48,420 nt of DNA from Ruminiclostridium cellobioparum subsp. termitidis CT1112 (lineage in GTDB: Bacteria > Bacillota > Clostridia > Acetivibrionales > DSM-1351). The position numbers and the translations under genes were made by a program. This document shows positions 17,044-23,808 of this stretch, in pieces (position 1 is the stretch's first letter; every line of letters starts with the position of its first letter). The notes below the pieces were generated by a model. It was not told the DNA's origin and did no database searches. It worked only from the letters and a program-made list of their open reading frames with translations. Location of the stretch: contig NZ_AORV01000008.1 in assembly GCF_000350485.1 (NCBI RefSeq), positions 1 through 48,420 on the forward strand, written 5' to 3'.

Positions 17044-17136
17044 ATGAACGGCAAGTTATTAACCGTAAATATCAGACGCCCATATTATGGGCAATTAGAA
17101 ATGAATTTTGGGGGAACCATAAATCTCAAGCAGTAA
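17044..17136 (+). CDS. Candidate 30-residue peptide with upstream hairpin
   Basis: MNGKLLTVNIRRPYYGQLEM and ten more residues, started by an ATG eight bases after AAAGGATG. A hairpin (GCTACC and GGTAGC arms, 16997-17018) precedes it. The good ribosome site and isolated plus-strand location make a real small gene possible, but there is no family match and the length is minimal. Confidence 0.35.
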   Translation: MNGKLLTVNIRRPYYGQLEMNFGGTINLKQ

Positions 17137-17290
17137 TGAATTAAATAATATCCATCTTTTATCTCATTAGTTATGTTTCCCTTAAATACCATTAAGGAAA
17201 TATGGGCATAATTTTAAAACCCTGGTATTTCAAGGGTTTTAAAATTATTATAATTTAAATATATACTCAAATGCAGCCATACCAAATCTT

Positions 17291-17491
17291 TTAGCTCTGA
17301 TTACATTTTTTTCTTTTCCTAAAGTTTTTTACATTATTCCTTACTTTTTCCTTCCTATTTTCCATTGAACACTTATGACAATACTCTTGTGAGTGATTTT
17401 TTTTATTAGTAATTTCTACCAAGTCACCACATCTCTCACAATAAATATTACCAGTAGATATATTATTCTTTAAATTTTTAACGATAATATT
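17291..17491 (-). pseudogene. Zinc-ribbon small phage protein, start lost or shifted
   Basis: The open frame reads NNISTGNIYCERCGDLVEI ... EYCHKCSMENRKEKVRNNVK. Two CxxC pairs followed by a basic helix make a small DNA- or RNA-binding zinc ribbon common in Clostridium phages. No normal start codon lies in frame: upstream is a TAA, while a neighbouring frame offers ATG (MDITKILSLKI) that would join after a one-base change. Probably a broken gene. Confidence 0.4.
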
Positions 17492-17726
17492 TTAGTTATA
17501 TCCATATACAAAGTTTTAGCAAAATTATAAACCCGTTGATATTAGCAATATTGTTTTACCACTAATTTTAAATATTTAGCTCATATCTATATGATTTTTT
17601 GAGTATTTCTGCACCTTCAATGTGTTGTATTTTTATTCCATCTATGATATAAATCGCCTCCTATATTTATCACGATTGTTTATTTAACTATTCAATACTA
17701 TTAATTTATAACCAGGAAACCAATTG

Positions 17727-17808
17727 GCAATTGCGGTTGTTTTTGTTTTTCTACGCTGCGCTTCGAAAAGACAAAAGACAACTCGACAATTGCTCGTGCT
17801 GCGCACGA
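17727..17808. repeat. Long imperfect hairpin plus adjacent short hairpin
   Basis: Arms start and end with GCAATTG/CAATTGC (17727-17733 and 17787-17793) and continue as GGTTGTTTTTGTTTTTC against its near complement around a GC-rich loop. Directly after it TCGTGC/GCACGA forms a second hairpin (17794-17808). The GC-rich loops stand out from the AT-rich surroundings. Nature unknown; it could be a transposon end or a structured RNA. Confidence 0.4.
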
Positions 17809-17873
17809 AATTTATATTTTTTATTTTTAAATTGATTGATTTGTAGTAGAATATTACAATTATACTTAGAGAA

Positions 17874-17941
17874 AAAACGTTCCATTTCAAAGTACTAAAT
17901 AGTGATTATTATATATTTATGAGTTTGAAATGGAACGTTTT
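17874..17941 (-). terminator. Terminator with 18-bp perfect stem after the 381-aa gene
   Basis: AAAACGTTCCATTTCAAA (17874-17891) and its exact complement (17924-17941) enclose a 32-base AT-rich loop. On the minus strand a TTTTTTC tract ends the stem. It lies 17 bases beyond the stop codon of the 17958 gene. The unusually long perfect stem would end most early leftward transcription here. Confidence 0.75.
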
Positions 17942-17957
17942 GGGGAATCAAATAGAA

Positions 17958-19103
17958 TCAGAATGTCAATTCATTCTCAAAAATACTTTGCCACATTTCT
18001 TGATCTTCTTCATTTTGATTCGAAATAAATTCTGAATACATTTCAATTTTCTTAATCTTTTTATTGTTAATAGATGTTATATTCAATATTTGTTGTTTTA
18101 TATCGACACTATTGATATTTATTAATAAATCTATTACATATTTACCAAATGAAAGATAATTATTTGCAATACGATTAATTACCTTGCCCATTCTAGGTGG
18201 AGGTTTACCTATCAAATTTTCTGCTTTTTTTCTAGCCTCCTCCTGCCTTGCTTCAAGTTTTTTATAAGTCGTTTCAATTATAATATTATTAAGCTGTTTC
18301 ATTAATATTGAACTGCTTTTTGATATATTAGCTAACTTATCTTTATCAAAATTAATCTCATAGGCTTGATATATATAATTTAATTTTTCAACATTTTCTT
18401 TTACTACACCTTGTACTTTTGTATAATATTCATGCCTTAGTGTATCGTTATAAAATAATTCGCTCTTTTTTCTTACGCCAATTTCTTTAAGTATATCTAT
18501 TTCCACTTGTTGGATCATTTCATTTTCATCTTGGTTTGCCGGTCTATGTTCATTACAAAATGCCATCATATAAATACTGCTATATGTAATTAATTTGTGT
18601 TTCTCAAGTCGCTCAAGGCTTGATTTTAATGAGGATTTGATGGTTTCTTTAATAATATAAAGTACATCATACATAGCTGTTTCATTTGTATCTTGTACAT
18701 TATAATGACACAAAGACAAGAATTTTTGTTTGTTATCTTCCGTAATACAATAATTTTTGTTGACCATTCCGAAAATGTAAGCCAATTTGTTTGAAGTCGC
18801 ATATGTCGGGGTCGAACCACACATATAAAGATATTGCTTTAATAATTTATCAATATAACTGCTGTATATATTGTGATTACCTCCTCTTTTATCAATTTTT
18901 TCTTTGGGTTCAGTAAAAACTTTTGTTATTATAAAACTATGCCCTTGTAGCTCCCAATAAAAATACCTTTTCCAATTTTTAAATTGACTGTTTCTGGAAT
19001 TGCCTCGGCTACGTTCTTTATCATTTAGTATAAAACATAATTCAGAATATTTATATTTTTTATTAAGTATCAATTGACTGATATCTAAATTGATTGATTT
19101 CAT
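17958..19103 (-). CDS. Unknown early phage protein, 381 aa (possible replication role)
   Basis: Begins MKSINLDISQLILNKKYKYS. The N-terminal part (YSELCFILNDKERSRGNSRN, then FKNWKRYFYWELQGHSFIIT) resembles a family of Clostridium phage early proteins with a winged-helix-like start. The central part is helical; residues about 285-300 are very basic (EARQEEARKKAENLIGKPPP). It is the largest early gene and the only candidate here for a replication or transcription protein, but no catalytic motif is seen. It lies six bases after the 19110 gene; the ribosome site is weak. Confidence 0.65.
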   Translation of the reverse strand: MKSINLDISQLILNKKYKYSELCFILNDKERSRGNSRNSQFKNWKRYFYWELQGHSFIITKVFTEPKEKIDKRGGNHNIYSSYIDKLLKQYLYMCGSTPTYATSNKLAYIFGMVNKNYCITEDNKQKFLSLCHYNVQDTNETAMYDVLYIIKETIKSSLKSSLERLEKHKLITYSSIYMMAFCNEHRPANQDENEMIQQVEIDILKEIGVRKKSELFYNDTLRHEYYTKVQGVVKENVEKLNYIYQAYEINFDKDKLANISKSSSILMKQLNNIIIETTYKKLEARQEEARKKAENLIGKPPPRMGKVINRIANNYLSFGKYVIDLLININSVDIKQQILNITSINNKKIKKIEMYSEFISNQNEEDQEMWQSIFENELTF

Positions 19104-19109
19104 TATTGA

Positions 19110-19325
19110 TTAATCGGTATCCTTTCTGCCATATGTACTCTTTAAAATATTTAACTGAGTCAATGCACTTCTAAAGTTTTCTGTATCCTTGAAGTTATAA
19201 ATGATATTCCCATCATTAGTAAATTTGAAATATCGGAAACCTAAAAAGCTTAATGCTTCAGCAAGATATCGTTTCCTGATTTCATAATATTTTTTATTGG
19301 CTTGACTATCTTTTTTATTCTCCAT
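19110..19325 (-). CDS. Small early phage protein (DUF5659-like)
   Basis: 71 residues from the ATG at 19325, six bases after GAGG. YYEIRKRYLAEALSFLGFRY with a following KFTNDGNIIYNFKDTENF recalls the short DUF5659-type phage proteins, with a conserved LxxxGFRY turn. Role unknown; probably co-transcribed with the 17958 gene. Confidence 0.6.
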   Translation of the reverse strand: MENKKDSQANKKYYEIRKRYLAEALSFLGFRYFKFTNDGNIIYNFKDTENFRSALTQLNILKSTYGRKDTD

Positions 19326-19425
19326 GATAAACCTCATTACTTCTAACATTTTCAGCAATCTCCTCTATGCACTTTCTGTTTAGTTTAGTTTGAAAGAGCA
19401 GGTTCTTCCTGCTCCCAACGCACAA

Positions 19426-19641
19426 TTATTTTCTTAACTTAATATTTATTGGATCTCCGTGATGTGGGTGTGGCTTTCCATCTCGAAGTATATTTTGATA
19501 TATATCAAATATAATAATGCCTTCAGCTATTAATTCTTCTAGAATAAGTTTAAATTCATTATTGGTTATTCCATACCTACGATATCTTAGCGGGATTCCT
19601 GATTTTAAATCATTTATTATTTTCTCTTTTAAATCTAACAT
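19426..19641 (-). CDS. Small early phage protein
   Basis: 71 residues from the ATG at 19641 (MLDLKEKIINDLKSGIPLRY), with GGAGGT seven bases upstream. The pattern of a helix, GITNNEFKLILEELIAEG and a beta end resembles a small winged-helix domain, so DNA binding is possible. The end (GKPHPHHGDPINIKL) is unusual, with three His. First gene left of the dyad-rich region at 19.75 kb. Confidence 0.55.
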   Translation of the reverse strand: MLDLKEKIINDLKSGIPLRYRRYGITNNEFKLILEELIAEGIIIFDIYQNILRDGKPHPHHGDPINIKLRK

Positions 19642-19753
19642 TTTAATTACCTCCAAAACATTTATCAATTTTTATAAAAAAATTACCTCTAGCTTTTTAC
19701 TTTTGCTCCTCCCAATTACACATACCATGTCCATTTAAAGCCATTTTTTGTTT

Positions 19754-19805
19754 AATACAAAAGTATTAAATAATACTTGAGTTATTTGATACTTTGTATT
19801 ATAAT
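19754..19805 (+). promoter_or_regulatory. Plus-strand promoter embedded in a dyad operator cluster
   Basis: TTGAGT (19777-19782), 17 bases, TATAAT (19800-19805) on the plus strand. The same segment is a near-perfect palindrome: a 20-base arm at 19754-19773 pairs with 19782-19800. It also contains nested small dyads of type AATAC-n-GTATT. No plus-strand gene follows, so the transcript would be a non-coding RNA running toward 20320, antisense to the ribozyme locus. Confidence 0.5.
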
Positions 19806-20247
19806 TGTTATGTAATATGTCTAATTTACTTTATTTAGTTTTTAAGGAACAGTTGGGAGCTATCCAATAAAAACACAACAAAAATTAGTGCTTCTTAATA
19901 GCATAAGAACTAAGCACTTACAGTAAAGTTTTGATATAAAGTTTATAAGTTAACTACAATCAAATAATACATCATCCTTTCCTTGAGTATTTTGGAGTTG
20001 AGTCAGCAAAATTGCAGACACGTACCCCCAAGTTAATTATACTCTTTTTTGCATATTTGTCTATTGTGTGATTTGTACAAATTTGATATGATTTTAATTA
20101 CATTTTCAAATATTTATTTTCAAGGTTCAATTAATTTTATGCATCCTTTATAACTTATTATTTACCGATTTAGTGTTCTCTGTCAAGTTATTAAAATACA
20201 ATCTACAAGATTAAAGGGTGGTAATGTCTCCCTGTACCGTTGGGTGT
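19806..20247. other. Non-coding early-region segment
   Basis: About 440 bases without a supported gene, lying downstream of the hammerhead on the minus strand. Visible structure includes an AGTGCTT/AAGCACT dyad near 19890-19922. On the minus strand, GGTACAGGGAGACATTACC lies just after the ribozyme. Otherwise AT-rich and featureless. Confidence 0.4.
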
Positions 20248-20310
20248 CCCACTACCTGCTAAATTTATAGCAGGTTTCGGCATAGTCCCTCTATGCCCTC
20301 ATCAGGTGGG
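20248..20310 (-). ncRNA. Hammerhead ribozyme (type I topology)
   Basis: All core positions are present on the minus strand: CUGAUGA (20305-20299), GAAA (20278-20275) and the cleavage triplet GUA, with predicted cutting between A20253 and G20252. Stem I is CCCAC/GUGGG (20310-20306 with 20252-20248). Stem II is GGCAUAG/CUAUGCC with a single extra G and an AGGGA loop. Stem III is ACCUGCUA/UAGCAGGU closed by a six-base loop. Stem I is open, so the fold is type I. The first base lies directly after the TAA of the small membrane gene. Hammerheads are known in prophages; its role here (3'-end processing or release of downstream RNA) is inferred. Confidence 0.9.
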
Positions 20311-20514
20311 TTATTTTTTATTGAAGCGCGGATCATCAAAATATCCTTCAGGAAAGTCTATATAAGGCTTAATCAAATGTGGAAAATAATTATGCTTAAC
20401 TTGTTCTATGAACCTAAGACGTTTGTATGTATACCAGGAATTAACTAAATAAAGTTTAATGTTTAGTGCTGATGATACTATTAATAATATTATTAAAATA
20501 TTCAGATATATCAC
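20311..20514 (-). CDS. Small single-pass membrane protein before the ribozyme
   Basis: 67 residues, GTG start shortly after GGAAGGG. One N-terminal membrane segment (YLNILIILLIVSSALNIKLY) is followed by a basic and then acidic soluble tail (FPEGYFDDPRFNKK). Its TAA touches the first base of the hammerhead, so ribozyme cleavage would leave this mRNA with a defined 3' end about 60 bases past the stop. Function unknown. Confidence 0.6.
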   Translation of the reverse strand: MIYLNILIILLIVSSALNIKLYLVNSWYTYKRLRFIEQVKHNYFPHLIKPYIDFPEGYFDDPRFNKK

Positions 20515-20543
20515 GTTCCCTTCCCTTATGCATATTTCGGCTG

Positions 20544-20578
20544 CATCCGGACAGCGTTTCGGAATCAGTGTCCGGATG
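20544..20578 (-). repeat. Perfect 10-bp hairpin between early genes
   Basis: CATCCGGACA and TGTCCGGATG pair around a 15-base loop, with outer GGC/GCC and GCAT/ATGC pairs extending the fold. GC-rich and without a T-run, so it is more likely an RNA-processing or stability element than a terminator. It lies between the genes at 20596 and 20311. Confidence 0.45.
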
Positions 20579-20595
20579 TGCCTGAGAATGCATCT

Positions 20596-20868
20596 CTATA
20601 TCTCTACCTCTACAATTTCAAATTTTCTCTCTCTATTTTCAACTTCTACCCTGTGTATGTTTTTCTGTAGCCATTTTAAAACTTGTATAATATCATTTTT
20701 GGAATAGATTCTTGCCATTTCACCAAGGATCTTCTTTTGAACCTCATCTTTGACCATATATGTCCATTTATCTGATAATGAACATTTGTGAATGGTATCC
20801 TTATCACAATAATTCCCCAAATCATCCTTAATGGCATAGAATTTTGTACATGATAAAATATTAATCAT
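20596..20868 (-). CDS. First leftward early phage gene, unknown
   Basis: 90 residues, GGGGAG nine bases before the ATG. A possible C-H-C pattern (CTKFYAIKDDLGNYCDKDTI, HKC) near the N-terminus hints at a small metal site. The rest is helical (ILGEMARIYSKNDIIQVLKW). It is the first gene of the leftward early transcript, controlled by the consensus promoter and operators at 20.93-21.0 kb, the place of Cro-like or antirepressor proteins. No helix-turn-helix is evident. Confidence 0.6.
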   Translation of the reverse strand: MINILSCTKFYAIKDDLGNYCDKDTIHKCSLSDKWTYMVKDEVQKKILGEMARIYSKNDIIQVLKWLQKNIHRVEVENRERKFEIVEVEI

Positions 20869-20926
20869 AATTTTATTCTCCCCTCATTTATTAGCTTTGC
20901 CGTTTTTTGTTTTATGTTATAATCTT

Positions 20927-20955
20927 ATTATAATCTGCACTTTATATAATGTCAA
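20927..20955 (-). promoter_or_regulatory. Leftward early promoter (consensus sigma-A)
   Basis: TTGACA (20955-20950), 17 bases, TATAAT (20932-20927): both boxes are perfect. The -35 box lies inside the first palindromic operator, so repressor binding there would silence the early genes in the lysogen. Confidence 0.85.
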
Positions 20956-20997
20956 CATTATATATTGAATAATTTATATAATTTTGATATTATATAA
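20943..20997. promoter_or_regulatory. Two palindromic operators of the phage switch and repressor promoter
   Basis: Operator 1 is TATATAATG-TCAA-CATTATATA (20943-20964) over the leftward -35 box. Operator 2 is TTATATAAT-TTTGAT-ATTATATAA (20974-20997), inside the rightward promoter TTGAAT (20965-20970), 17 bases, TATTAT (20988-20993), which drives the XRE gene. The shared half-site points to one dimeric repressor that shuts the early promoter and controls itself. Confidence 0.75.
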
Positions 20998-21020
20998 CCA
21001 CAAAATAATGAGGTGATTTT

Positions 21021-21242
21021 ATGATTAAAGTTAAAGTAATTGAAAAGCTTCATCAAATTGATAAAAGTATCTATTGGCTAGCTCAAGAATCAGGTATAAG
21101 TTATCCTACCCTTCATAAAATAGTAAATGAAAAGACCTCTTCAATTAGTTATGAGGTCTTAAATCAATTATGTAGAGTTTTTAACTGCCAATTGGGAGAA
21201 TTATTTGAATATGTCTCTGATGCAGAAAAAGAAACCCCTTAA
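21021..21242 (+). CDS. XRE-family phage repressor (short)
   Basis: 73 residues, GAGGTG eight bases before the ATG. The whole protein is one helix-turn-helix domain: SIYWLAQESGISYPTLHKIV is the HTH and NQLCRVFNCQLGELFEYV closes the fold. It has no peptidase or oligomerisation domain, so it cannot be cleaved like a LexA-type CI. It diverges from the leftward early genes with both operators between, which makes it the probable lysogeny regulator. Confidence 0.85.
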   Translation: MIKVKVIEKLHQIDKSIYWLAQESGISYPTLHKIVNEKTSSISYEVLNQLCRVFNCQLGELFEYVSDAEKETP

Positions 21243-21275
21243 GGCTTCTTCTTACTTTAAAATATCCACTATTTT

Positions 21276-21317
21276 TTGACGAGGGAAACCCGTCAACTTT
21301 TGGACTTTTTCTTGCAG
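21276..21317 (+). terminator. Terminator of the XRE gene
   Basis: TTGACG...CGTCAA (21276-21281 and 21291-21296) with an inner GG/CC and a GAAA loop, followed by CTTTTGG and a later CTTTTTC. Moderately strong. Confidence 0.5.
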
Positions 21318-21332
21318 CGGTAATATTTTAAT

Positions 21333-21593
21333 TCATTTACTGTTTAGGTGCAAATTTTTAAATTCAATGGATTTATCATTATACACTGTTATAGTTTTAA
21401 ATACATTTTTCAAATTGCTATTTTTCCACCTTGAAGCCGAGTATGCAAATATATCATTTAGTTCATCCTTTAATTATAAATCATCATTTGGATTTACTTT
21501 AGGGGTCTTTAGCAATTCAATTTTAGCTTGTGTCAATCTCTCTAATTCCTCGTCAATTTTTTTTATTTGTAATTCATACAGAGTTAGGTACAA
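21333..21593 (-). pseudogene. C-terminal recombinase-like remnant with in-frame stop
   Basis: One reading frame, LYELQIKKIDEELERLTQAK ... FAYSASRWKNSNLKNVFKTI ... YNDKSIEFKNLH, is interrupted by a TAA at 21474-21476 and lacks a ribosome site or normal start. The coiled coil followed by a small alpha-beta end resembles the C-terminus of large serine recombinases. It may be the trace of an older integration module, in conflict with the present tyrosine integrase. The assignment is tentative. Confidence 0.35.
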
Positions 21594-21711
21594 TAGAAAA
21601 AGGACAAGTATTTGCACCTTTAATAAAAAAAATTCTGTAATACTTCTGCTCTACTTTTAATATCACTGTATCTTTTTAATACCCTAAAACATTTTTTATG
21701 AATTTTTTTAA

Positions 21712-21837
21712 CTAGAATTTTAAGATATATATATCTTCATAAAAAGCATGTTCCTCCATTTCTTTTAAGTTTTTTTCTATCTTTTGTAATTCTTCGTCTG
21801 TCACCCCAGCCATTTCACAAAATTTTTGTAAGTTCAT
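21712..21837 (-). CDS. Small 41-aa phage protein
   Basis: MNLQKFCEMAGVTDEELQKI followed by a charged helix ending EDIYILKF. AAGGA lies seven bases before the ATG. Size and a single helix-turn pattern (KFCEMAGVTDEEL) suggest a small regulator. It is too short for certainty. Confidence 0.5.
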   Translation of the reverse strand: MNLQKFCEMAGVTDEELQKIEKNLKEMEEHAFYEDIYILKF

Positions 21838-21915
21838 CTTTGCGTCCTTAGTTTTCGTATATCCTCCATAAAGTTATTAGTTATTGTCTAAAAGCTGAAA
21901 AAGCTCCAATAAAGG

Positions 21916-22780
21916 CTACACTTCAAAATAGGTCTTTAATCTCTCAAATTTTTTCTTTCCAATTCCGTCAATATATCTTAACTCATCAATTGACTTAAAT
22001 AAATTTTTCTCTCTATAGATCAATATTTTCTCATACCAGTATATATTGAATCCAGGTATTTTTAGAAAGTCAGCATATTTTGCCGTATTTAGATTAATTT
22101 TGGGAATATCTTCAATTGAAACAACCGGTTCTTCGTTGCTAATTTTATTTTGTTTTTTGTTTTCTTTATAGTTGTCTACAGATACTGAAATTACTGGTTG
22201 ACGTCCATTTAGCTTTTTAAGTATATCGTTTAGATATTTATTTAAAACGTCATTCATAAATTCAAAGTCATCAGAACTTATCTTTCTTTTTTTGAATTCA
22301 TTCTCCAAATTGAAAATAAGAATTCTTGTATAAAGAAAATTTATGCTTAATTCCTCTTGTTCCTTATCTGGAATAATTTCAACCATCGGAGATGTATCTT
22401 CTTCCACGATCTCATTAAAAGAAATAACTATTTCATCTTTATCTGACTTTAATGATGACTCTCCTATGATAAGCAATTTATATGATAAGGTTAGTTTACT
22501 TTTTTTAAGGCATTCTTCAATCCTTTTACTTTGAATATGCATAACTCTATCATAATAATCCTCTAATCTATCATTTTCCCTGTTATAATACTTTTTGATT
22601 GATTCTTCATAAATATCTATAACAATTGAATTTTCCATATCTAATTTGGAATAAGTAAAATGAATTTCTATTTTATATGTTGAATTTTTAAGCTTATCAA
22701 TATTTTCCTCAATTGCTATCAAAATTTTATTCTCAATGCCTTTTTCAAAAAAAATTGTTATCTTGCAATTTTATCTCCAT
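21916..22780 (-). CDS. Helix-hairpin-helix protein, frameshifted at an 8-base T run
   Basis: The intact frame spans 21916-22722 from a TTG with no ribosome site. The proper start seems to be the ATG at 22780, eight bases after AGGAG. Its frame (MEIKLQDNNFF) reaches a TGA after eight T residues (22747-22754) and would continue in the main frame if one T were absent, giving 287 residues. Residues about 235-287 are a ComEA-like HhH pair (INLNTAKYADFLKIPGFNIY, IDELRYIDGIGKKKFERLK) that binds DNA non-specifically. The N-terminal 230 residues are unknown and acidic. Confidence 0.7.
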
Positions 22781-22841
22781 AATTGTTTCTCCTGTATACA
22801 ATTAATTTTAGAAAATAAGCTAGCTAGTTAACTTAATTTCC

Positions 22842-22869
22842 ATTATACGCAACCAAATTATAATGTCAA
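22842..22869 (-). promoter_or_regulatory. Promoter of the HhH gene
   Basis: TTGACA (22869-22864), 16 bases, TATAAT (22847-22842) on the minus strand, about 55 bases before the ATG at 22780. Both boxes are consensus, so the gene is probably expressed in the lysogen. Confidence 0.75.
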
Positions 22870-23057
22870 TAAAAAAATCCAAATTTTCAATTTATCTCAC
22901 TCATGATCTGTTTCTCTAGCTCTTACACATCATATTATAATATTTTAATTTATTTTGGTTAATTATACGAAACCTTTATCCCAGACGGTTATATGATTCT
23001 TTATAAAAAGTACATTAAGATTTTTATGTATTATAATATTCTAATTAAAAGACAAAC

Positions 23058-23085
23058 AAAAAAAACGCCCCCGGCTAAAGGCGTT
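23058..23085 (-). terminator. Intrinsic terminator after the 23109 gene
   Basis: On the minus strand AACGCC...GGCGTT closes a ten-base loop and is followed by TTTTTTTTG. It lies about 20 bases beyond the stop codon. Confidence 0.85.
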
Positions 23086-23108
23086 GAGCTATTACTTTCT
23101 CTATAAAA

Positions 23109-23480
23109 CTAAATTTTTATACCCATAGCTTCAGCAAATTCATCCCAATGCTGATATTCTCTAACCTCTTTAAGATTTCTTTTAAAAATGTTATCATATT
23201 CAGTTTCTTTTACATCTGGATAATAATATGTAAAATATCCTTCTCCTGGCATATATGATTTTTTATTTACAACAATGGTACTTAACAATGGCATACCCAA
23301 TTCTTTACATACATCAGATACAATGCCTAAAGGATAATCTAAATTTCTTGGGCCAATCTTTCTGTTTATTTTTTCAGATAATGATCCATAAGTAATCAAT
23401 GCATGTTCTGGATCGTTTTTTAATAGTATTAATAATTGTTCAATAATATCAATACATATACTATCCATGTCATTATTCAT
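23109..23480 (-). CDS. Unknown prophage accessory protein (HNH-associated N-domain-like)
   Basis: 123 residues, GGAGG seven bases before the ATG. The stretch ITYGSLSEKINRKIGPRNLD, then PLGIVSDVCKELGMPLLSTI and VVNKKSYMPGEGYF, resembles a small domain found next to HNH or restriction nucleases, but the nuclease part is missing here. It has its own terminator. Function unknown; a DNA-binding winged helix is plausible. Confidence 0.6.
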   Translation of the reverse strand: MNNDMDSICIDIIEQLLILLKNDPEHALITYGSLSEKINRKIGPRNLDYPLGIVSDVCKELGMPLLSTIVVNKKSYMPGEGYFTYYYPDVKETEYDNIFKRNLKEVREYQHWDEFAEAMGIKI

Positions 23481-23547
23481 TAATAATCCTCCAATCCAAT
23501 TTTATTATATAAAATAGAATTTCTTATAAGAAGTCTACCATTTTATA

Positions 23548-23664
23548 CTAAAATATAAGCGTTAATACTACATTTATCCACATCCCAATGAATCCATAAA
23601 CTAAAGATGATGTAAGTCGGTTAAATGCCCATTTATTATTTTTGTGATCTTCCTTATCTCCCAT
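23548..23664 (-). CDS. Candidate 38-aa single-pass membrane peptide
   Basis: MGDKEDHKNNKWAFNRLTSS followed by a hydrophobic end (LVYGFIGMWINVVLTLIF). The charged head and C-terminal membrane helix are orderly, which argues for a real gene. The ribosome site is not clear: GGGAGGG lies about 17 bases before this ATG and nearer another ATG in a different frame. It fills most of the gap 23481-23808. Confidence 0.4.
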   Translation of the reverse strand: MGDKEDHKNNKWAFNRLTSSLVYGFIGMWINVVLTLIF

Positions 23665-23808
23665 TGTACATAAGGCTATATCCCTCCCTAATTTACCTTC
23701 AGAATGTTATTAACATATCAGTAAACGGTCATGCAACTTGAGCAATTCCAGGGCATTTAGCTCGGGCAGAAACACCAAAACTCTTCTTATCCAACTTCTT
23801 TTATTGAT

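Larger units (their letters stand above)
16619..17950. other. Decayed, gene-poor segment of the prophage
   Basis: About 1.3 kb without an intact normal-sized gene. It contains a minus-strand open remnant at 16739-16843 ending IKKITELEFEYIRK, a plus-strand 30-codon frame at 17044, a zinc-ribbon remnant at 17291-17491 and a short minus-strand frame near 17560-17660. That last frame has a good GGAGG but ATC where ATG is expected. It also has several hairpins, including a 13-bp A/T-flanked one near 17211-17250. It looks like the wreck of a lost early gene cluster. Confidence 0.5.

Noticed and set aside
17684-17890. 68-codon open frame on the minus strand
   Set aside because: It reads through the GC-rich hairpins, has no ribosome site and has an improbable composition; treated as structure, not a gene.
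19670-20320. CRISPR array or tandem repeats in the gene-poor early region
   Set aside because: No regularly spaced direct repeats; the structure is inverted repeats and a ribozyme.
22260-22290. Second CTGATGA on the minus strand as another hammerhead
   Set aside because: It lies in coding sequence and lacks the GAAA box, stem II and a cleavage triplet.
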